A stretch of DNA of 64,000 nt from Cupriavidus sp. WKF15 (lineage in GTDB: Bacteria > Pseudomonadota > Gammaproteobacteria > Burkholderiales > Burkholderiaceae), in assembly GCF_029278605.1 (NCBI RefSeq), contig NZ_CP119572.1:2232001-2296000 (forward strand), written 5' to 3'. The position numbers were made by a program, and so were the translations under genes. Every line of letters begins with the position of its first letter. The first letter of the stretch is position 1. Below the pieces are notes generated by a model. That model was not told the DNA's origin and made no database searches. It saw only the letters and a list, made by a program, of their open reading frames with translations. Positions 18,313 to 30,420 of the stretch are shown piece after piece.

Positions 18313-19314
18313 GTGACTGATACGACCACTACCGACACCCTGCAGAAATTCCTGTTCGACGCGGCCCCCGTGCGCGGCGAACTGGTCCGCATGGAAGCCA
18401 CCTGGCGCGAAGTGCTGAACCGCCACGCCTATCCCGCGCCGGTGCGGCGCGTGCTGGGCGAGATGATGGCTGCCGCCGCGCTGCTGTCGGCCAACCTCAA
18501 GTTCAACGGCGCGCTCGTGATGCAGCTGCATGGCGATGGCCCGGTGCGCATGCTGGTGGTGGAGTGCCTGTCCGACCTGTCGATGCGCGCCACCGCAAAA
18601 CTGGCGGAAGGCGTGCAGATCGCCGACGACGCCACGCTGCCCGACCTCGTCAATGTCCACGGCCACGGCCGCTTTGCCATTACGCTCGACCCGAAGGACA
18701 AGCTGCCGGGCCAGCAGCCCTATCAAGGCATCGTGCCGCTGGCTGACACCCATGGTCCGCTGGCCAGCATGAGCGCCGTGCTGGAGCACTACATGCAGGC
18801 CTCCGAGCAGCTCGACACGCGCCTGTGGCTGGCCGCCGACGACCATACTGCGGCCGGCATGCTGCTGCAGAAGCTGCCGTCCTACGGCGGCACGCAGGAA
18901 GTCGGCGAAACCGGTGCGGCCCTGTCGGGCCACGGCCGTGCGCAGGACCTGGACACCTGGGACCGCGCCTGCCAGCTCGGCCACACGCTGAAAGCGGAAG
19001 AGCTGCTGGCCGAGACGCCGGACACGCTGCTGCGCCGCCTGTTCTGGGAAGACCTGCAAGAGGCCGGGCTGCGCGTCTTCGAGCCGCTCACCCCGCACTT
19101 CCATTGCTCGTGCTCGCGTGCCAAGGTGGCGGGCATGCTGCAGTCACTGGGACAGGACGAGATTGACGGCATCGTGGCCGAACGCGGCAATGTGGAGATC
19201 CATTGCGATTTCTGCGGCCAGCGCTATGAATTCGATGCGGTGGACTGCGCCCAGCTGTTCACGCCCGCGCATGTCGCCACCGGCGCTGGCGAAGGCGTTC
19301 ATCACCAGCACTGA
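18313..19314 (+). CDS. hslO: Redox-regulated holdase chaperone Hsp33
   Basis: Hsp33 protects unfolding proteins during oxidative stress. Its C-terminal zinc domain loses zinc and forms disulfides when oxidised, which switches the chaperone on. The 333-residue product shows the N-terminal domain (EVLNRHAYP ... LGEMMAAAALL), the linker, and the four zinc cysteines as C-S-C (FHCSCS) and C-D-F-C, the C-x-C ... C-x-x-C pattern of the family. The start is GTG at 18313, with no in-frame ATG nearby that fits homologues. The C-terminal tail (GVHHQH) is somewhat longer than in E. coli. Confidence 0.95.
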   Translation: MTDTTTTDTLQKFLFDAAPVRGELVRMEATWREVLNRHAYPAPVRRVLGEMMAAAALLSANLKFNGALVMQLHGDGPVRMLVVECLSDLSMRATAKLAEGVQIADDATLPDLVNVHGHGRFAITLDPKDKLPGQQPYQGIVPLADTHGPLASMSAVLEHYMQASEQLDTRLWLAADDHTAAGMLLQKLPSYGGTQEVGETGAALSGHGRAQDLDTWDRACQLGHTLKAEELLAETPDTLLRRLFWEDLQEAGLRVFEPLTPHFHCSCSRAKVAGMLQSLGQDEIDGIVAERGNVEIHCDFCGQRYEFDAVDCAQLFTPAHVATGAGEGVHHQH

Positions 19315-19359
19315 TCCCCGGACTGGCCCATTGGGCCGGCGGTGCAGCGGACATGTCGG

Positions 19360-19397
19360 GTGCGAACCACCCGGCAGGGTGCAAGTCCAACGGCTAA
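19360..19397 (+). other. Short sequence resembling the 5' start of a group II intron
   Basis: The stretch begins gtgcgaacc, continues with cccggcagggtgcaagtcc, and resembles the gtgyg 5' end and early domain I of bacterial group II introns. No further intron domains or reverse-transcriptase gene follow, because a lipoprotein gene begins at 19465. It may be a remnant or chance similarity, and the call is weak. Confidence 0.2.
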
Positions 19398-19464
19398 GCT
19401 GATATCGATGGCGCCGTCGCCTCAAGGCTGGCGCCGACGCTCCAACCCGTCATTGGTCGCTGCC

Positions 19465-19851
19465 ATGTCCGTCGCCCGTCTGTCTCGCTCCCTGCCTGTC
19501 CTGCCAGCATTGCTGGCTGCCGCACTGCTGGCTGGCGGCTGTGCCGCCCCGGTACCGCGCGATATCAACGGCACGCCCGCCACTGCGCGCCTGGCCCCGG
19601 ATGCCGCATCTACGGCCCCGCTCAGCGTCGGGCAGATTCAGCAGCTCGATGCCCTGAACCAGCAGATCCTGCGTGACCAGGAAGCCGCCATCGGCCGGCA
19701 ACAGGCGGCCGAAGCGGCCTACCGCGCGGCGTATGCCTATCCCAATACGAGCTGGAACCTGTTCTATGGAGGCTGGGGTGGCGGCCACTGGGGCGGTGGC
19801 ATGAGCGTCAGCTCGCCCGGCTACTGGGGCGGCTACCCATACTGGTGGTAA
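19465..19851 (+). CDS. Lipoprotein of unknown function, Gly/Trp/Tyr-rich C-terminus
   Basis: This 128-residue predicted lipoprotein has a signal peptide ending in LAGGC (lipid Cys near residue 26), a polar middle with a likely helix (QIQQLDALNQQILRDQEAAI), and an aromatic glycine-rich tail (FYGGWGGGHWGGG ... YWW). The tail is low-complexity and similar in style to other short envelope lipoproteins of Burkholderiales. I do not recognise a functional domain. ATG 19465 is used because the signal peptide begins there; longer in-frame starts add non-secretory residues. Confidence 0.7.
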   Translation: MSVARLSRSLPVLPALLAAALLAGGCAAPVPRDINGTPATARLAPDAASTAPLSVGQIQQLDALNQQILRDQEAAIGRQQAAEAAYRAAYAYPNTSWNLFYGGWGGGHWGGGMSVSSPGYWGGYPYWW

Positions 19852-19861
19852 AGATGACAAA

Positions 19862-19882
19862 GCCGGCCGCGCCTGGGCCGGC
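19862..19882. terminator. Hairpin between convergent lipoprotein and ftsB genes
   Basis: The inverted repeat gccggcc / ggccggc has a 7-base loop and lies 10 bases after the lipoprotein stop and 14 bases after the ftsB stop on the other strand. There is no T-run; it is a possible shared transcript end. Confidence 0.4.
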
Positions 19883-19896
19883 CAGCTGGCGAGTGC

Positions 19897-20238
19897 TCAG
19901 TGGTGACCGGTGGCTGCGGGCGAGTTCGGCGGCGGCGGCAGCGGCGGCGTGGCGCTGACCTTGGGCGCCGGCGCGACGAACTGCACGAACACCTCGCCAT
20001 CCTTCACCATGCCCAGCTCGTAGCGGGCACGCTCCTCGATGGCACCCGTACCGTCCTGCAAGTCCTTCACTTCCCCCTCCAGCTTGGCATTGCGCAGCTT
20101 CAGCGTCTGATTGTGAGTGACCTGCTCCTCGACTTGCCGGTTCAGTTCCCAGACGCGCAGCCAGCCGCCCTTGCCGAGCCAGAGCGGATACTGGATGGCG
20201 AGCAACAGCACGAACAACAGCAAAGAAATCAGGCGCAT
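19897..20238 (-). CDS. ftsB: Cell division protein FtsB
   Basis: FtsB is a bitopic divisome protein that, with FtsL and FtsQ, links early and late division steps and helps activate septal wall synthesis. The 113-residue product has one N-terminal TM helix ([20 protein letters not shown]), then a coiled coil ([20 protein letters not shown] ... EGEVKDLQ), and the conserved [14 protein letters not shown] segment. The Pro-rich tail ([10 protein letters not shown]) extends beyond the E. coli protein. It lies 159 bp after eno on the same strand, the eno-ftsB pairing common in proteobacteria. ATG 20238 starts directly at the TM helix. Confidence 0.93.
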   Translation of the reverse strand: MRLISLLLFVLLLAIQYPLWLGKGGWLRVWELNRQVEEQVTHNQTLKLRNAKLEGEVKDLQDGTGAIEERARYELGMVKDGEVFVQFVAPAPKVSATPPLPPPPNSPAATGHH

Positions 20239-20397
20239 GAGGCGTGGCGGACAAAAATTTCCGCACAATGATGTGCGAACTCGGGCCGGAAGGCAATGCC
20301 GGCCAGATTTCGATACAAATCCGGATACAAAAACGGCGGCGGCACGGATCGAGTCCGTGCCGCCGCCGTCAGGGGCGCGTCAGGTGCCTGCGCTGGT

Positions 20398-21756
<1,359 letters not shown>

Positions 21757-21793
21757 TCACGCGCCCGGAAAAGGCAAAACAGGGCTTGCCGGC

Positions 21794-22087
21794 TCAGGCC
21801 GCGCCCTCGACCACGATCATGTTCATGCGCGCCGCATGCTCGCGTGCCTTGCGGGCAGCACGGTAGGCCTCCCCGTCATGGAAGGCCTTGGCGGCGTCGA
21901 AGCTGGGGAATTTCAGCACGACGACGCGGGTGGGCGCCCATTCCCCTTCAAGGTTCTCGGACTTGCCGCCGCGCACCAGCACTTCCGCGCCATGGATCTG
22001 CATGGCCTTGCTGGAGAGCACCTTGTATTCCTCGTACTGCTGGGGGTCCGTCACGTCGACGTAGGCGATGATATAGCCGGCGGCCAT
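21794..22087 (-). CDS. DUF1330 domain protein
   Basis: This 97-residue protein of the dimeric alpha/beta-barrel (ferredoxin-like) superfamily has GYIIAYVDVTDPQQYEEY, GAEVLVRGG and LKFPSFDAAKAFHDGEAY, the DUF1330 pattern. No enzyme activity is established for the family. It is inserted between kdsA (82 bp) and eno (106 bp) on the same strand. Confidence 0.85.
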   Translation of the reverse strand: MAAGYIIAYVDVTDPQQYEEYKVLSSKAMQIHGAEVLVRGGKSENLEGEWAPTRVVVLKFPSFDAAKAFHDGEAYRAARKAREHAARMNMIVVEGAA

Positions 22088-22169
22088 GCTGTATCTCCCG
22101 ATGTTTTGTATTGTCTTTCGATACGGTTTGTCACGGCCGGCCTAGCGGCAGTGACAAACCGGGGCCTGT

Positions 22170-23039
<870 letters not shown>

Positions 23040-23065
23040 GACAGTCTCCTGCTTGGCGCCCGGCT

Positions 23066-24745
<1,680 letters not shown>

Positions 24746-24846
24746 TTATACATGAGACCCCGTCCCCCGCAGGCCCGGAAATTTGTGACAAGCGCAGGCC
24801 GGCGGCCGGTCTTCGGCGCCTCTGCGGCGCATTCGCCGCTTGCGGT

Positions 24847-25653
24847 TCAGCGCCCGTCGCGCCGCATTCCGGCGATCAGTTCGCGGATCAGTTGCGCGGT
24901 CTCCTGCGGCCGCTCCATCGGGTAGAGATGGCCGCCTTCGATGAAGCGCAGGTTCTCGCCGACCAGCTTGCGCGTGGCGCCAAGTCCACATTGCCTGACC
25001 TCGCGTGATTTCGTGCCGGCCACGAAGCCGACCGGTACCGGCGCACCGCGCGCTACCTTGCGGCCCAGGCCGGTCGGCAGCGTGCGGTAGATCCAGTATT
25101 CCACCTCGCGGTTGAAGCGCAGCTGCCGCTCGCTGTCCTTGCCGGTCGGCTCGGTCCCATGCAGCGCATAGTCGCGCAGCATTTCCTGATCCCAGATCGC
25201 GAAGTTCGGTTTCGACCGGAAGTGCTCCCAGACCGCTTCGGCATCCGGCCAGTGCGTGCGCCGGTTTTTGGTCACCGCGGCGGGGCCCGGCTTCTCGTCC
25301 ATGCCGAGCATCTGCGCTGTCTTCAGCAACGACGCGCGCCAGCCCGCGATGATCGGCGAATCGAGCATCACCACGCCGCGCACCCACTCGGGGCGCCGCA
25401 GCGCGGCCATCAGCGACAGGAAGCCGCCAAGCGAATGCCCGACCAGCCATACCGGCTCGCGGTACTGGCGCTGCACCAGATCGAGCAGCTCCTCCACCAG
25501 ATGCGGCCAGCCGCGCGTCACCGGATATTCGGGCCGGTGCCCGTAGCGCTCGACGGCGCGGAACTCGAAATCGCCCTCGAGTTCGGCGAACAGCTTGCGG
25601 TAGGTCGGCACCGGAAAGCCATTGGCATGGGAAAAATGGATGATCTCGCGCAT
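24847..25653 (-). CDS. Alpha/beta hydrolase adjoining the Anbu operon
   Basis: This 268-residue alpha/beta hydrolase begins REIIHFSHANGFPVPTY. The nucleophile elbow is GHSLGG (S74), followed by MLDSPIIAGW, and the catalytic His is probably H242 in EGGHLYPMERP. The acid is expected near residues 210-220. Homologues are annotated only as hydrolases. The start at ATG 25653 is 13 bp after the Anbu stop, so the two are very likely co-transcribed. The hydrolase may therefore work with the Anbu/ATP-grasp genes, though it is not part of the usual core. Upstream in-frame residues overlap the Anbu end and look unconserved. Confidence 0.82.
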   Translation of the reverse strand: MREIIHFSHANGFPVPTYRKLFAELEGDFEFRAVERYGHRPEYPVTRGWPHLVEELLDLVQRQYREPVWLVGHSLGGFLSLMAALRRPEWVRGVVMLDSPIIAGWRASLLKTAQMLGMDEKPGPAAVTKNRRTHWPDAEAVWEHFRSKPNFAIWDQEMLRDYALHGTEPTGKDSERQLRFNREVEYWIYRTLPTGLGRKVARGAPVPVGFVAGTKSREVRQCGLGATRKLVGENLRFIEGGHLYPMERPQETAQLIRELIAGMRRDGR

Positions 25654-25666
25654 CGCCCCGCCCCGC

Positions 25667-26488
25667 TCAGTCCTGCGTGCGCGAACGCTCGCGCGTGGCC
25701 CGCACCGGCTGCCCCCAGCGGTCGGCCTCGTCCGTGCGCGCAAGCGGAAACTCGGCCTCGCGCGAGGCATCCCACTCCGGGTCATGGATCTCGCCGAACA
25801 CCTGGCGCAGGCGCTGGCCCCAGGTGTCGCGGATCATGCGGAAATAGGCGTTCTTCTCGTCGATGTTGACGAAGTGCGTGACCCGCAGCGTGTCGGCCTC
25901 GTAGACCAGCAGATCGAGCGGCAGGCCCACGGAGATGTTCGACTTCAGTGTCGAATCCATCGAGATCAGCGCGCATTTGGCGCCTTCGCCGAGCGGCAGC
26001 GACGGGTGCACCACGCGGTCGATGATCGGCTTGCCGTACTTGGCTTCTCCGATCTGGAAATAGCAGTTCTCGGGCGTGGCCTCGACGAAATTGCCGGCCG
26101 CGTAGACGTTGAACAGCCGCATGCGCTCGCCGCGGATCTGCCCGCCGAAGATCAGGCTCACATTGAACTCGATGCCGGCATCGCGCATCGCATGGGCATC
26201 GCGCTTGTGCACCTGGCGCACGGCATCGCCGACGATGGAAGCGGCCTCGAACATATCGCGCGCGGTCCATAGCGAGCGCTTCTCGTCGCGCCCCTCGACC
26301 AGGCACTGGCGCACCGACTGGCTGATGGCAAGATTGCCGGCGGTCAGCAGCACCATCACGCGGTCGCCAGGCTCTTCGAACACCGTCATCTTGCGTGCGG
26401 TGGAAATCGCGTCGACACCGGCATTGGTGCGCGAATCGGAAAGGAACACCAGGCCGGCATCGAGCCGCATGGCAACACAGTAGGTCAT
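25667..26488 (-). CDS. Proteasome-like peptidase Anbu
   Basis: Anbu ('ancestral beta subunit') is a bacterial relative of proteasome beta subunits and HslV, found to form open-ring or helical assemblies in other species. The 273-residue product begins M-T-Y-C, so removal of Met would expose Thr as an N-terminal nucleophile. The catalytic Asp lies in LSDSRTNAG (D18) and the Lys in TARKMTV (K33, counted with Met). VLLTAGNLAISQ and LIFGGQIRG follow the Anbu pattern rather than HslV. A 331-bp gap with a hairpin separates it from the upstream transglutaminase gene, the only large gap in the cluster. A TAGAAT-like -10 at 26526-26531 could give it its own promoter. Confidence 0.92.
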   Translation of the reverse strand: MTYCVAMRLDAGLVFLSDSRTNAGVDAISTARKMTVFEEPGDRVMVLLTAGNLAISQSVRQCLVEGRDEKRSLWTARDMFEAASIVGDAVRQVHKRDAHAMRDAGIEFNVSLIFGGQIRGERMRLFNVYAAGNFVEATPENCYFQIGEAKYGKPIIDRVVHPSLPLGEGAKCALISMDSTLKSNISVGLPLDLLVYEADTLRVTHFVNIDEKNAYFRMIRDTWGQRLRQVFGEIHDPEWDASREAEFPLARTDEADRWGQPVRATRERSRTQD

Positions 26489-26819
26489 GGTCTTGTCGTC
26501 GGAACCGTGCGGGGTTGCAGCGGGAATTCTAGCGCCCGCTGGCCTGCTGCGGGCGCCGGCATCACCGGTTTCGAGACAGTGTTCGGATTTCGATTTCGGG
26601 CAAGGCGCCCCGGACTGGCCCCGCTCAGCCGCCGACAGCGTGCCGGAGGGCCATCGCAGCTTCGACGAGAGGGTGGCAACGGCTTCGACGACGATATCGC
26701 CGGGATCCGTTACTGCTGTGCGAGCCATTGCCGCGCACGCCCACCGCCAAGCTGGTGAAACACCTGCTGCGCACCGCCCAGGTGACGTGCCGCACCTGCA
26801 TGGTGCGGCACGCATCACA
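26489..26819 (-). other. 331-bp gap between transglutaminase and Anbu genes
   Basis: No credible reading frame was found here. The region holds a strong hairpin next to the transglutaminase stop (26786-26812) and a weak TAGAAT -10 candidate (26526-26531) with no clear -35. Base composition is close to that of the flanking genes, so decayed coding sequence cannot be excluded. Confidence 0.5.
26786..26812. terminator. Strong hairpin after the transglutaminase gene
   Basis: The perfect 11-bp arms cgtgccgcacc and ggtgcggcacg are separated by a 5-base loop, starting 8 bases after the transglutaminase stop on the minus strand. There is no T-run. It could attenuate or process the operon transcript before Anbu. 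Confidence 0.5.
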
Positions 26820-27695
26820 TCAGTCGGTCACGGGGATGATGGCGATATTGACTTGCAGGGTCTCGCCGCTGCCGCCTTCCAGGATGCCCCGGACCGGTGC
26901 CGCGGACTGGTAGTCTCGTCCCACGGCCAGGCGAACGTGCCGGTGGTCCGTGACGCAACGGTGCGTGACGTCGATGCTGCACCACAGGTCGCGGCTGGCA
27001 TCCAGGCAGACATCCGTCCAGGCATGGCTAGCCAATTCGGTCGCAGCCGGATCATAGAAGTATCCGCTCACGTAGCGCGCGGGGATGCCGAAGGCGCGGC
27101 AGGCCGCCACCATCACTTGCGCCTGGTCCTGGCATACGCCGCTGCCCAGTTGAAATGCCTCGGCGGCAGATGTACCGACGTGCGTCGTGTTGGCCGCATA
27201 GCGCACGCGTTCGGCGATGCCATCGGCCAGCGCCAGCAGCGCCGGCACCTCGTGCCCCGCCGCCAGAAATGGCGCGGCGAAAGCCTGCATCTCCCGCGGG
27301 GCCGCGGTGAGCGGCGTACCGCCGATGAAGTACAAAGGCGACACGCGCGCTTCACCCGCCATGGGTGCATCGCGGAACGCATGGGGGCCGTCGCGTTCCG
27401 CGCCTTCGTTTCCTCGAGTGACGTGCACCTCACCGATCGCGGTGATCGCGATCTTATTGGCCGGCCCGCTGACGGTGAAGTTATGGACGATATTGCCGAA
27501 GCCGTCACGCGCCTCGGACAGGTTGCCAGGCGCCTGCAGCTCCCAGGCCTGCACGGCCTGCAGCGGACCCGAGCGCGGCGCGAGCCGCAGTTCGTGCACG
27601 CTGCGCCGCACCGGCTCCGCGTAGCGGTAGACGGTCTGGTGATGGATCTTGTATTTCACGGTGTCAGGAGTGCCGCTGCGACGACTGCTGCGCAT
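26820..27695 (-). CDS. Transglutaminase-like cysteine protease family protein
   Basis: This 291-residue protein has the bacterial transglutaminase N-terminal beta domain (YKIHHQTVYRYAEPV ... ELRLAPR) and a transglutaminase core with a Cys-His-Asp triad at C188 (GSGVCQDQAQV), H224 (SHAWTDV) and D242 (SIDVTHR). In this genomic setting such proteins are thought to be peptidases or transamidases acting on peptide products. The ATG at 27695 has AAGAGG five bases upstream; GTG 27659 would start at the conserved KYKIHHQ and is the main alternative. It follows the alpha-E gene by 33 bp. Confidence 0.9.
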   Translation of the reverse strand: MRSSRRSGTPDTVKYKIHHQTVYRYAEPVRRSVHELRLAPRSGPLQAVQAWELQAPGNLSEARDGFGNIVHNFTVSGPANKIAITAIGEVHVTRGNEGAERDGPHAFRDAPMAGEARVSPLYFIGGTPLTAAPREMQAFAAPFLAAGHEVPALLALADGIAERVRYAANTTHVGTSAAEAFQLGSGVCQDQAQVMVAACRAFGIPARYVSGYFYDPAATELASHAWTDVCLDASRDLWCSIDVTHRCVTDHRHVRLAVGRDYQSAAPVRGILEGGSGETLQVNIAIIPVTD

Positions 27696-27728
27696 GGCCG
27701 CCTCTTGGGTCGCGCGGCGGCTGCTCCA

Positions 27729-28682
27729 CTAGGCTGCCATCAGCGGCACCAGGAAGTCACGGCTGATGCCGTTGCCGATGTCGCCGATGCGCTCGAGGAA
27801 GCTCGTCAGGAAGGCGTGCAGCCCGACGGCAAAAATGTCGTCGATGCGGGCAAATTTCAGGTCGGCATGCAGTTTACCAGCCTGCCGCTCGGTCTCGTCC
27901 GAGTGCTGGTTACCGACCAGCGCCAGGATGGCCACGACCTCGTCCATGCTGGACACCAGCGAGCGCGGCATGTCCGGCCGCAGGATCAGTAGTTCGGCCA
28001 CGCGCTGCGGCGTGATGACGGCGCGGTAGACCTTGCGATAGACCTCGAAGCCCGATACCGAGCGCAGCACCGCTGCCCAGTGGTAGAAGTCGTTCTGCTC
28101 GCGGTTGGGATCGCTGTCGTCGCTGCCCGAGGACTGGAACTTCACGTCGAGAATCCGCGCGGTATTGTCGGCACGCTCGAGGAAGGTGCCGAGCCGCATG
28201 AAGTGAAACGCGTCATCCTTCAGCATCGTGCCGAACTGCACGCCGCGCGCCAGGTGCGAACGGAACTTGACCCACTCGAAGAAGCGCGACGGGTCGTCCT
28301 GCAACTCGCCGTCCGCGATCATGCGCTGCACGTCGAGCCAGGTGGTATTGACCGTCTCCCAGACCTCGGTGGTAAGCGAGCCGCGCACCGCGCGCGCGTT
28401 CTCGCGCGCCGCGCGCAGACAGCTCATGATCGACGACGGGTTGGTCATGTCGCGCACCATGAAATCGATCACGTCGTCGCGCGTGAGCAGTCCGTACTTG
28501 TGGTCGAACGCGCTGGTCAGCTCGGAGATGTCGAGCATGGCCCACCAGCCCTGCTCCGCCACCTCCGCGGACTGCGGCAGCAGCGAGGTCTGGTAGTTGA
28601 CGTCCAGCATGCGCGCGGTATTTTCGGCGCGCTCGGTATAGCGGGCCATCCAGAACAGATGGTCGGCGGTGCGGCTCAGCAT
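27729..28682 (-). CDS. Alpha-E domain protein (DUF403)
   Basis: This 317-residue all-helical protein begins LSRTADHLFWMARYTERAEN, the signature of the alpha-E family. These proteins occur almost only next to circularly permuted ATP-grasp genes and are thought to act with them, possibly as a scaffold or acceptor; no reaction is established. The sequence is full-length, with no membrane segment or signal peptide. It starts 37 bp after the ATP-grasp gene. Confidence 0.93.
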   Translation of the reverse strand: MLSRTADHLFWMARYTERAENTARMLDVNYQTSLLPQSAEVAEQGWWAMLDISELTSAFDHKYGLLTRDDVIDFMVRDMTNPSSIMSCLRAARENARAVRGSLTTEVWETVNTTWLDVQRMIADGELQDDPSRFFEWVKFRSHLARGVQFGTMLKDDAFHFMRLGTFLERADNTARILDVKFQSSGSDDSDPNREQNDFYHWAAVLRSVSGFEVYRKVYRAVITPQRVAELLILRPDMPRSLVSSMDEVVAILALVGNQHSDETERQAGKLHADLKFARIDDIFAVGLHAFLTSFLERIGDIGNGISRDFLVPLMAA

Positions 28683-28719
28683 GGTAGTTCTCCTCGCAAT
28701 GCGGTCGTGGGCGGTGCGT

Positions 28720-30195
28720 TCAGCGCTCCAGCACCCAGGTGTCCTTGGTACCCCCGCCCTGCGAGGAATTCACCACCAGCGAGCCCTCGCGCAGCGCCAC
28801 GCGCGTGAGCCCGCCCGGCACCATGCGCACCTCGCGCCCCGACAGCACGAACGGGCGCAGGTCGATATGGCGCGGCGCGATGCCCGATTCCACATAGGTC
28901 GGACACGTGGACAAGGCCAGCGTCGGCTGCGCGATGTACTGCTCGGGCCGCGCCTTCACCACCTCGCGGAAGGTATCGATCTCCGCGCGCGTCGCCGCCG
29001 GCCCCACCAGCATGCCGTAACCGCCCGCGCCGTGCGTTTCCTTGACGACCAGGTCGGCCATGTTGTCGAGCACGTACTGCAGGTCGTCGGGACGCCGGCA
29101 CATATAGGTCGGCACGTTGCTGAGGATTGCCTCTTCGCCAAGGTAGAAGCGGATCATGTCGGGCACGTACGGGTAGATCGACTTGTCGTCGGCCACGCCC
29201 GTGCCGATGGCATTACAGATGCTCACATTGCCCGCGCGGTAGACCGACAGCAGCCCCGCCGCGCCGAGCGAGGAATCGTGCCGGAACACGAGCGGGTCGA
29301 GGAAGTCGTCGTCCACGCGCCGGTAGATCACGTCGACGCGCTGCGGGCCCTGCGTGGTGCGCATGTACAGGTGCTCGTCCTCGACGAAGAGGTCGCTGCC
29401 TTCCACCAGCTCCACGCCCATCTGCTGCGCGAGGAAGGCGTGCTCGAAGTACGCCGAGTTGTACATGCCCGGCGTCAGCACCACCACGGTCGGATCCGTG
29501 ATCGCCTGCGGCGAGACCCCGCGCAGCATGTCCAGCAGCAGGTCGGGATAGTGGGCAACCGGCGCCACGCGGTTACGCGCAAACAGGTCGGGGAACAAGC
29601 GCATCATCATCTTGCGGTTCTCGAGCATGTACGACACGCCCGACGGCACGCGCAGGTTGTCCTCGAGCACGTAGAACTCGCCCTCGCCGGCACGCACCAC
29701 GTCAATGCCCGCCACGTGCGCGTAGATGTCGCGCGGCACGTCCACGCCGAGCATCTCGGGCCGGTACTGCGCGTTGTTGTAGATCTGGTCCGGCGGGATC
29801 ACGCCGGCGCGAATGATGTCCTGCCCGTGGTAGATGTCGTGGATGAACCGGTTCAGCGCCGCCACGCGCTGGCGCAGGCCTTTCTCCAGCGTCGCCCACT
29901 CGCTGGCCGGGAAGATGCGCGGGATCACATCGAACGGAATGGTCCGCTCGGTGCCGCTGTTGGATTCGTCCTTGTCGCCGTAGACCGCGAACGTAATGCC
30001 CACGCGGCGGAAGATCAGGTCCGCCTCGGCGCGCTTGTTGGCCATGGTGTTCCCGGACTGGCGCGCCAGCCAGTCCGCGAAGTGCCGGTAGTGTGGCCGT
30101 ACCAGGCCGCCCGGCAATGCCTGCCCCGCCTGGATGACGGTATTCCTCTCGTCATCCCGCCAATCCAGCATCTCGTCGAAAAAACGCGCCGCCAT
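28720..30195 (-). CDS. Circularly permuted type 2 ATP-grasp protein
   Basis: This 491-residue protein of the DUF404/DUF407 type is a predicted carboxylate-amine ligase that would form an amide or peptide bond using ATP. Segments seen are the N-terminal RRVGITFAVYGD, PFDVIPRIFPASEW, VLEDNLRVPSGVSYMLENR (nucleotide/metal binding), VDVIYRRVDDDFLDPLVF, and the glycine-rich loop VVKETHGAGGYGMLVGP, with a final SSQGGGTKDTWVLE. It is the first gene of the operon (ATP-grasp, alpha-E, transglutaminase, Anbu, hydrolase). The promoter should lie in 30196-30335. Confidence 0.92.
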   Translation of the reverse strand: MAARFFDEMLDWRDDERNTVIQAGQALPGGLVRPHYRHFADWLARQSGNTMANKRAEADLIFRRVGITFAVYGDKDESNSGTERTIPFDVIPRIFPASEWATLEKGLRQRVAALNRFIHDIYHGQDIIRAGVIPPDQIYNNAQYRPEMLGVDVPRDIYAHVAGIDVVRAGEGEFYVLEDNLRVPSGVSYMLENRKMMMRLFPDLFARNRVAPVAHYPDLLLDMLRGVSPQAITDPTVVVLTPGMYNSAYFEHAFLAQQMGVELVEGSDLFVEDEHLYMRTTQGPQRVDVIYRRVDDDFLDPLVFRHDSSLGAAGLLSVYRAGNVSICNAIGTGVADDKSIYPYVPDMIRFYLGEEAILSNVPTYMCRRPDDLQYVLDNMADLVVKETHGAGGYGMLVGPAATRAEIDTFREVVKARPEQYIAQPTLALSTCPTYVESGIAPRHIDLRPFVLSGREVRMVPGGLTRVALREGSLVVNSSQGGGTKDTWVLER

Positions 30196-30335
30196 GATGG
30201 CCCTTCCCTCCGTGAAATTGGGGGGCGTCCTGGTCGCCTGGCCTGCCGGCCTCCCACCGGAATCGCCGCCCCCTTGTTTTCCTGGCTATACAGCTGTCGA
30301 GTGACTGGCCCTTTCAGCATACCTGCGCCAGCGAA

Positions 30336-30355
30336 AGCCGCAAGTCCTTGCGGCT
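30336..30355. repeat. Inverted repeat upstream of the ATP-grasp operon
   Basis: The arms agccgcaa and ttgcggct are perfect complements around a 4-base gtcc centre. The repeat lies about 140 bp before the ATP-grasp start and 65 bp after the gntK stop. It is either an operator for the operon or a second hairpin ending the gntK transcript. Confidence 0.4.
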
Positions 30356-30385
30356 GCGCAGCACGGAAACGGGATTAGCAAGATG

Positions 30386-30407
30386 CCTGCCAGCGTCGTG
30401 GCAGGCG
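30386..30407 (-). terminator. Hairpin downstream of gntK
   Basis: The perfect 8-bp arms gcctgcca and tggcaggc flank a 6-base loop, starting 13 bases after the gntK stop. On the minus strand it is followed by atcttgct, which is only weakly T-rich. Confidence 0.5.
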
Positions 30408-30420
30408 GCGCGCCGGAGGG

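Noticed and set aside
25667-26488. BPH (betaproteobacterial proteasome homologue) or HslV instead of Anbu
   Set aside because: The start MTYCVAMRLD and SDSRTNAGVD follow the Anbu pattern, and the ATP-grasp/alpha-E/transglutaminase neighbours are typical of Anbu.
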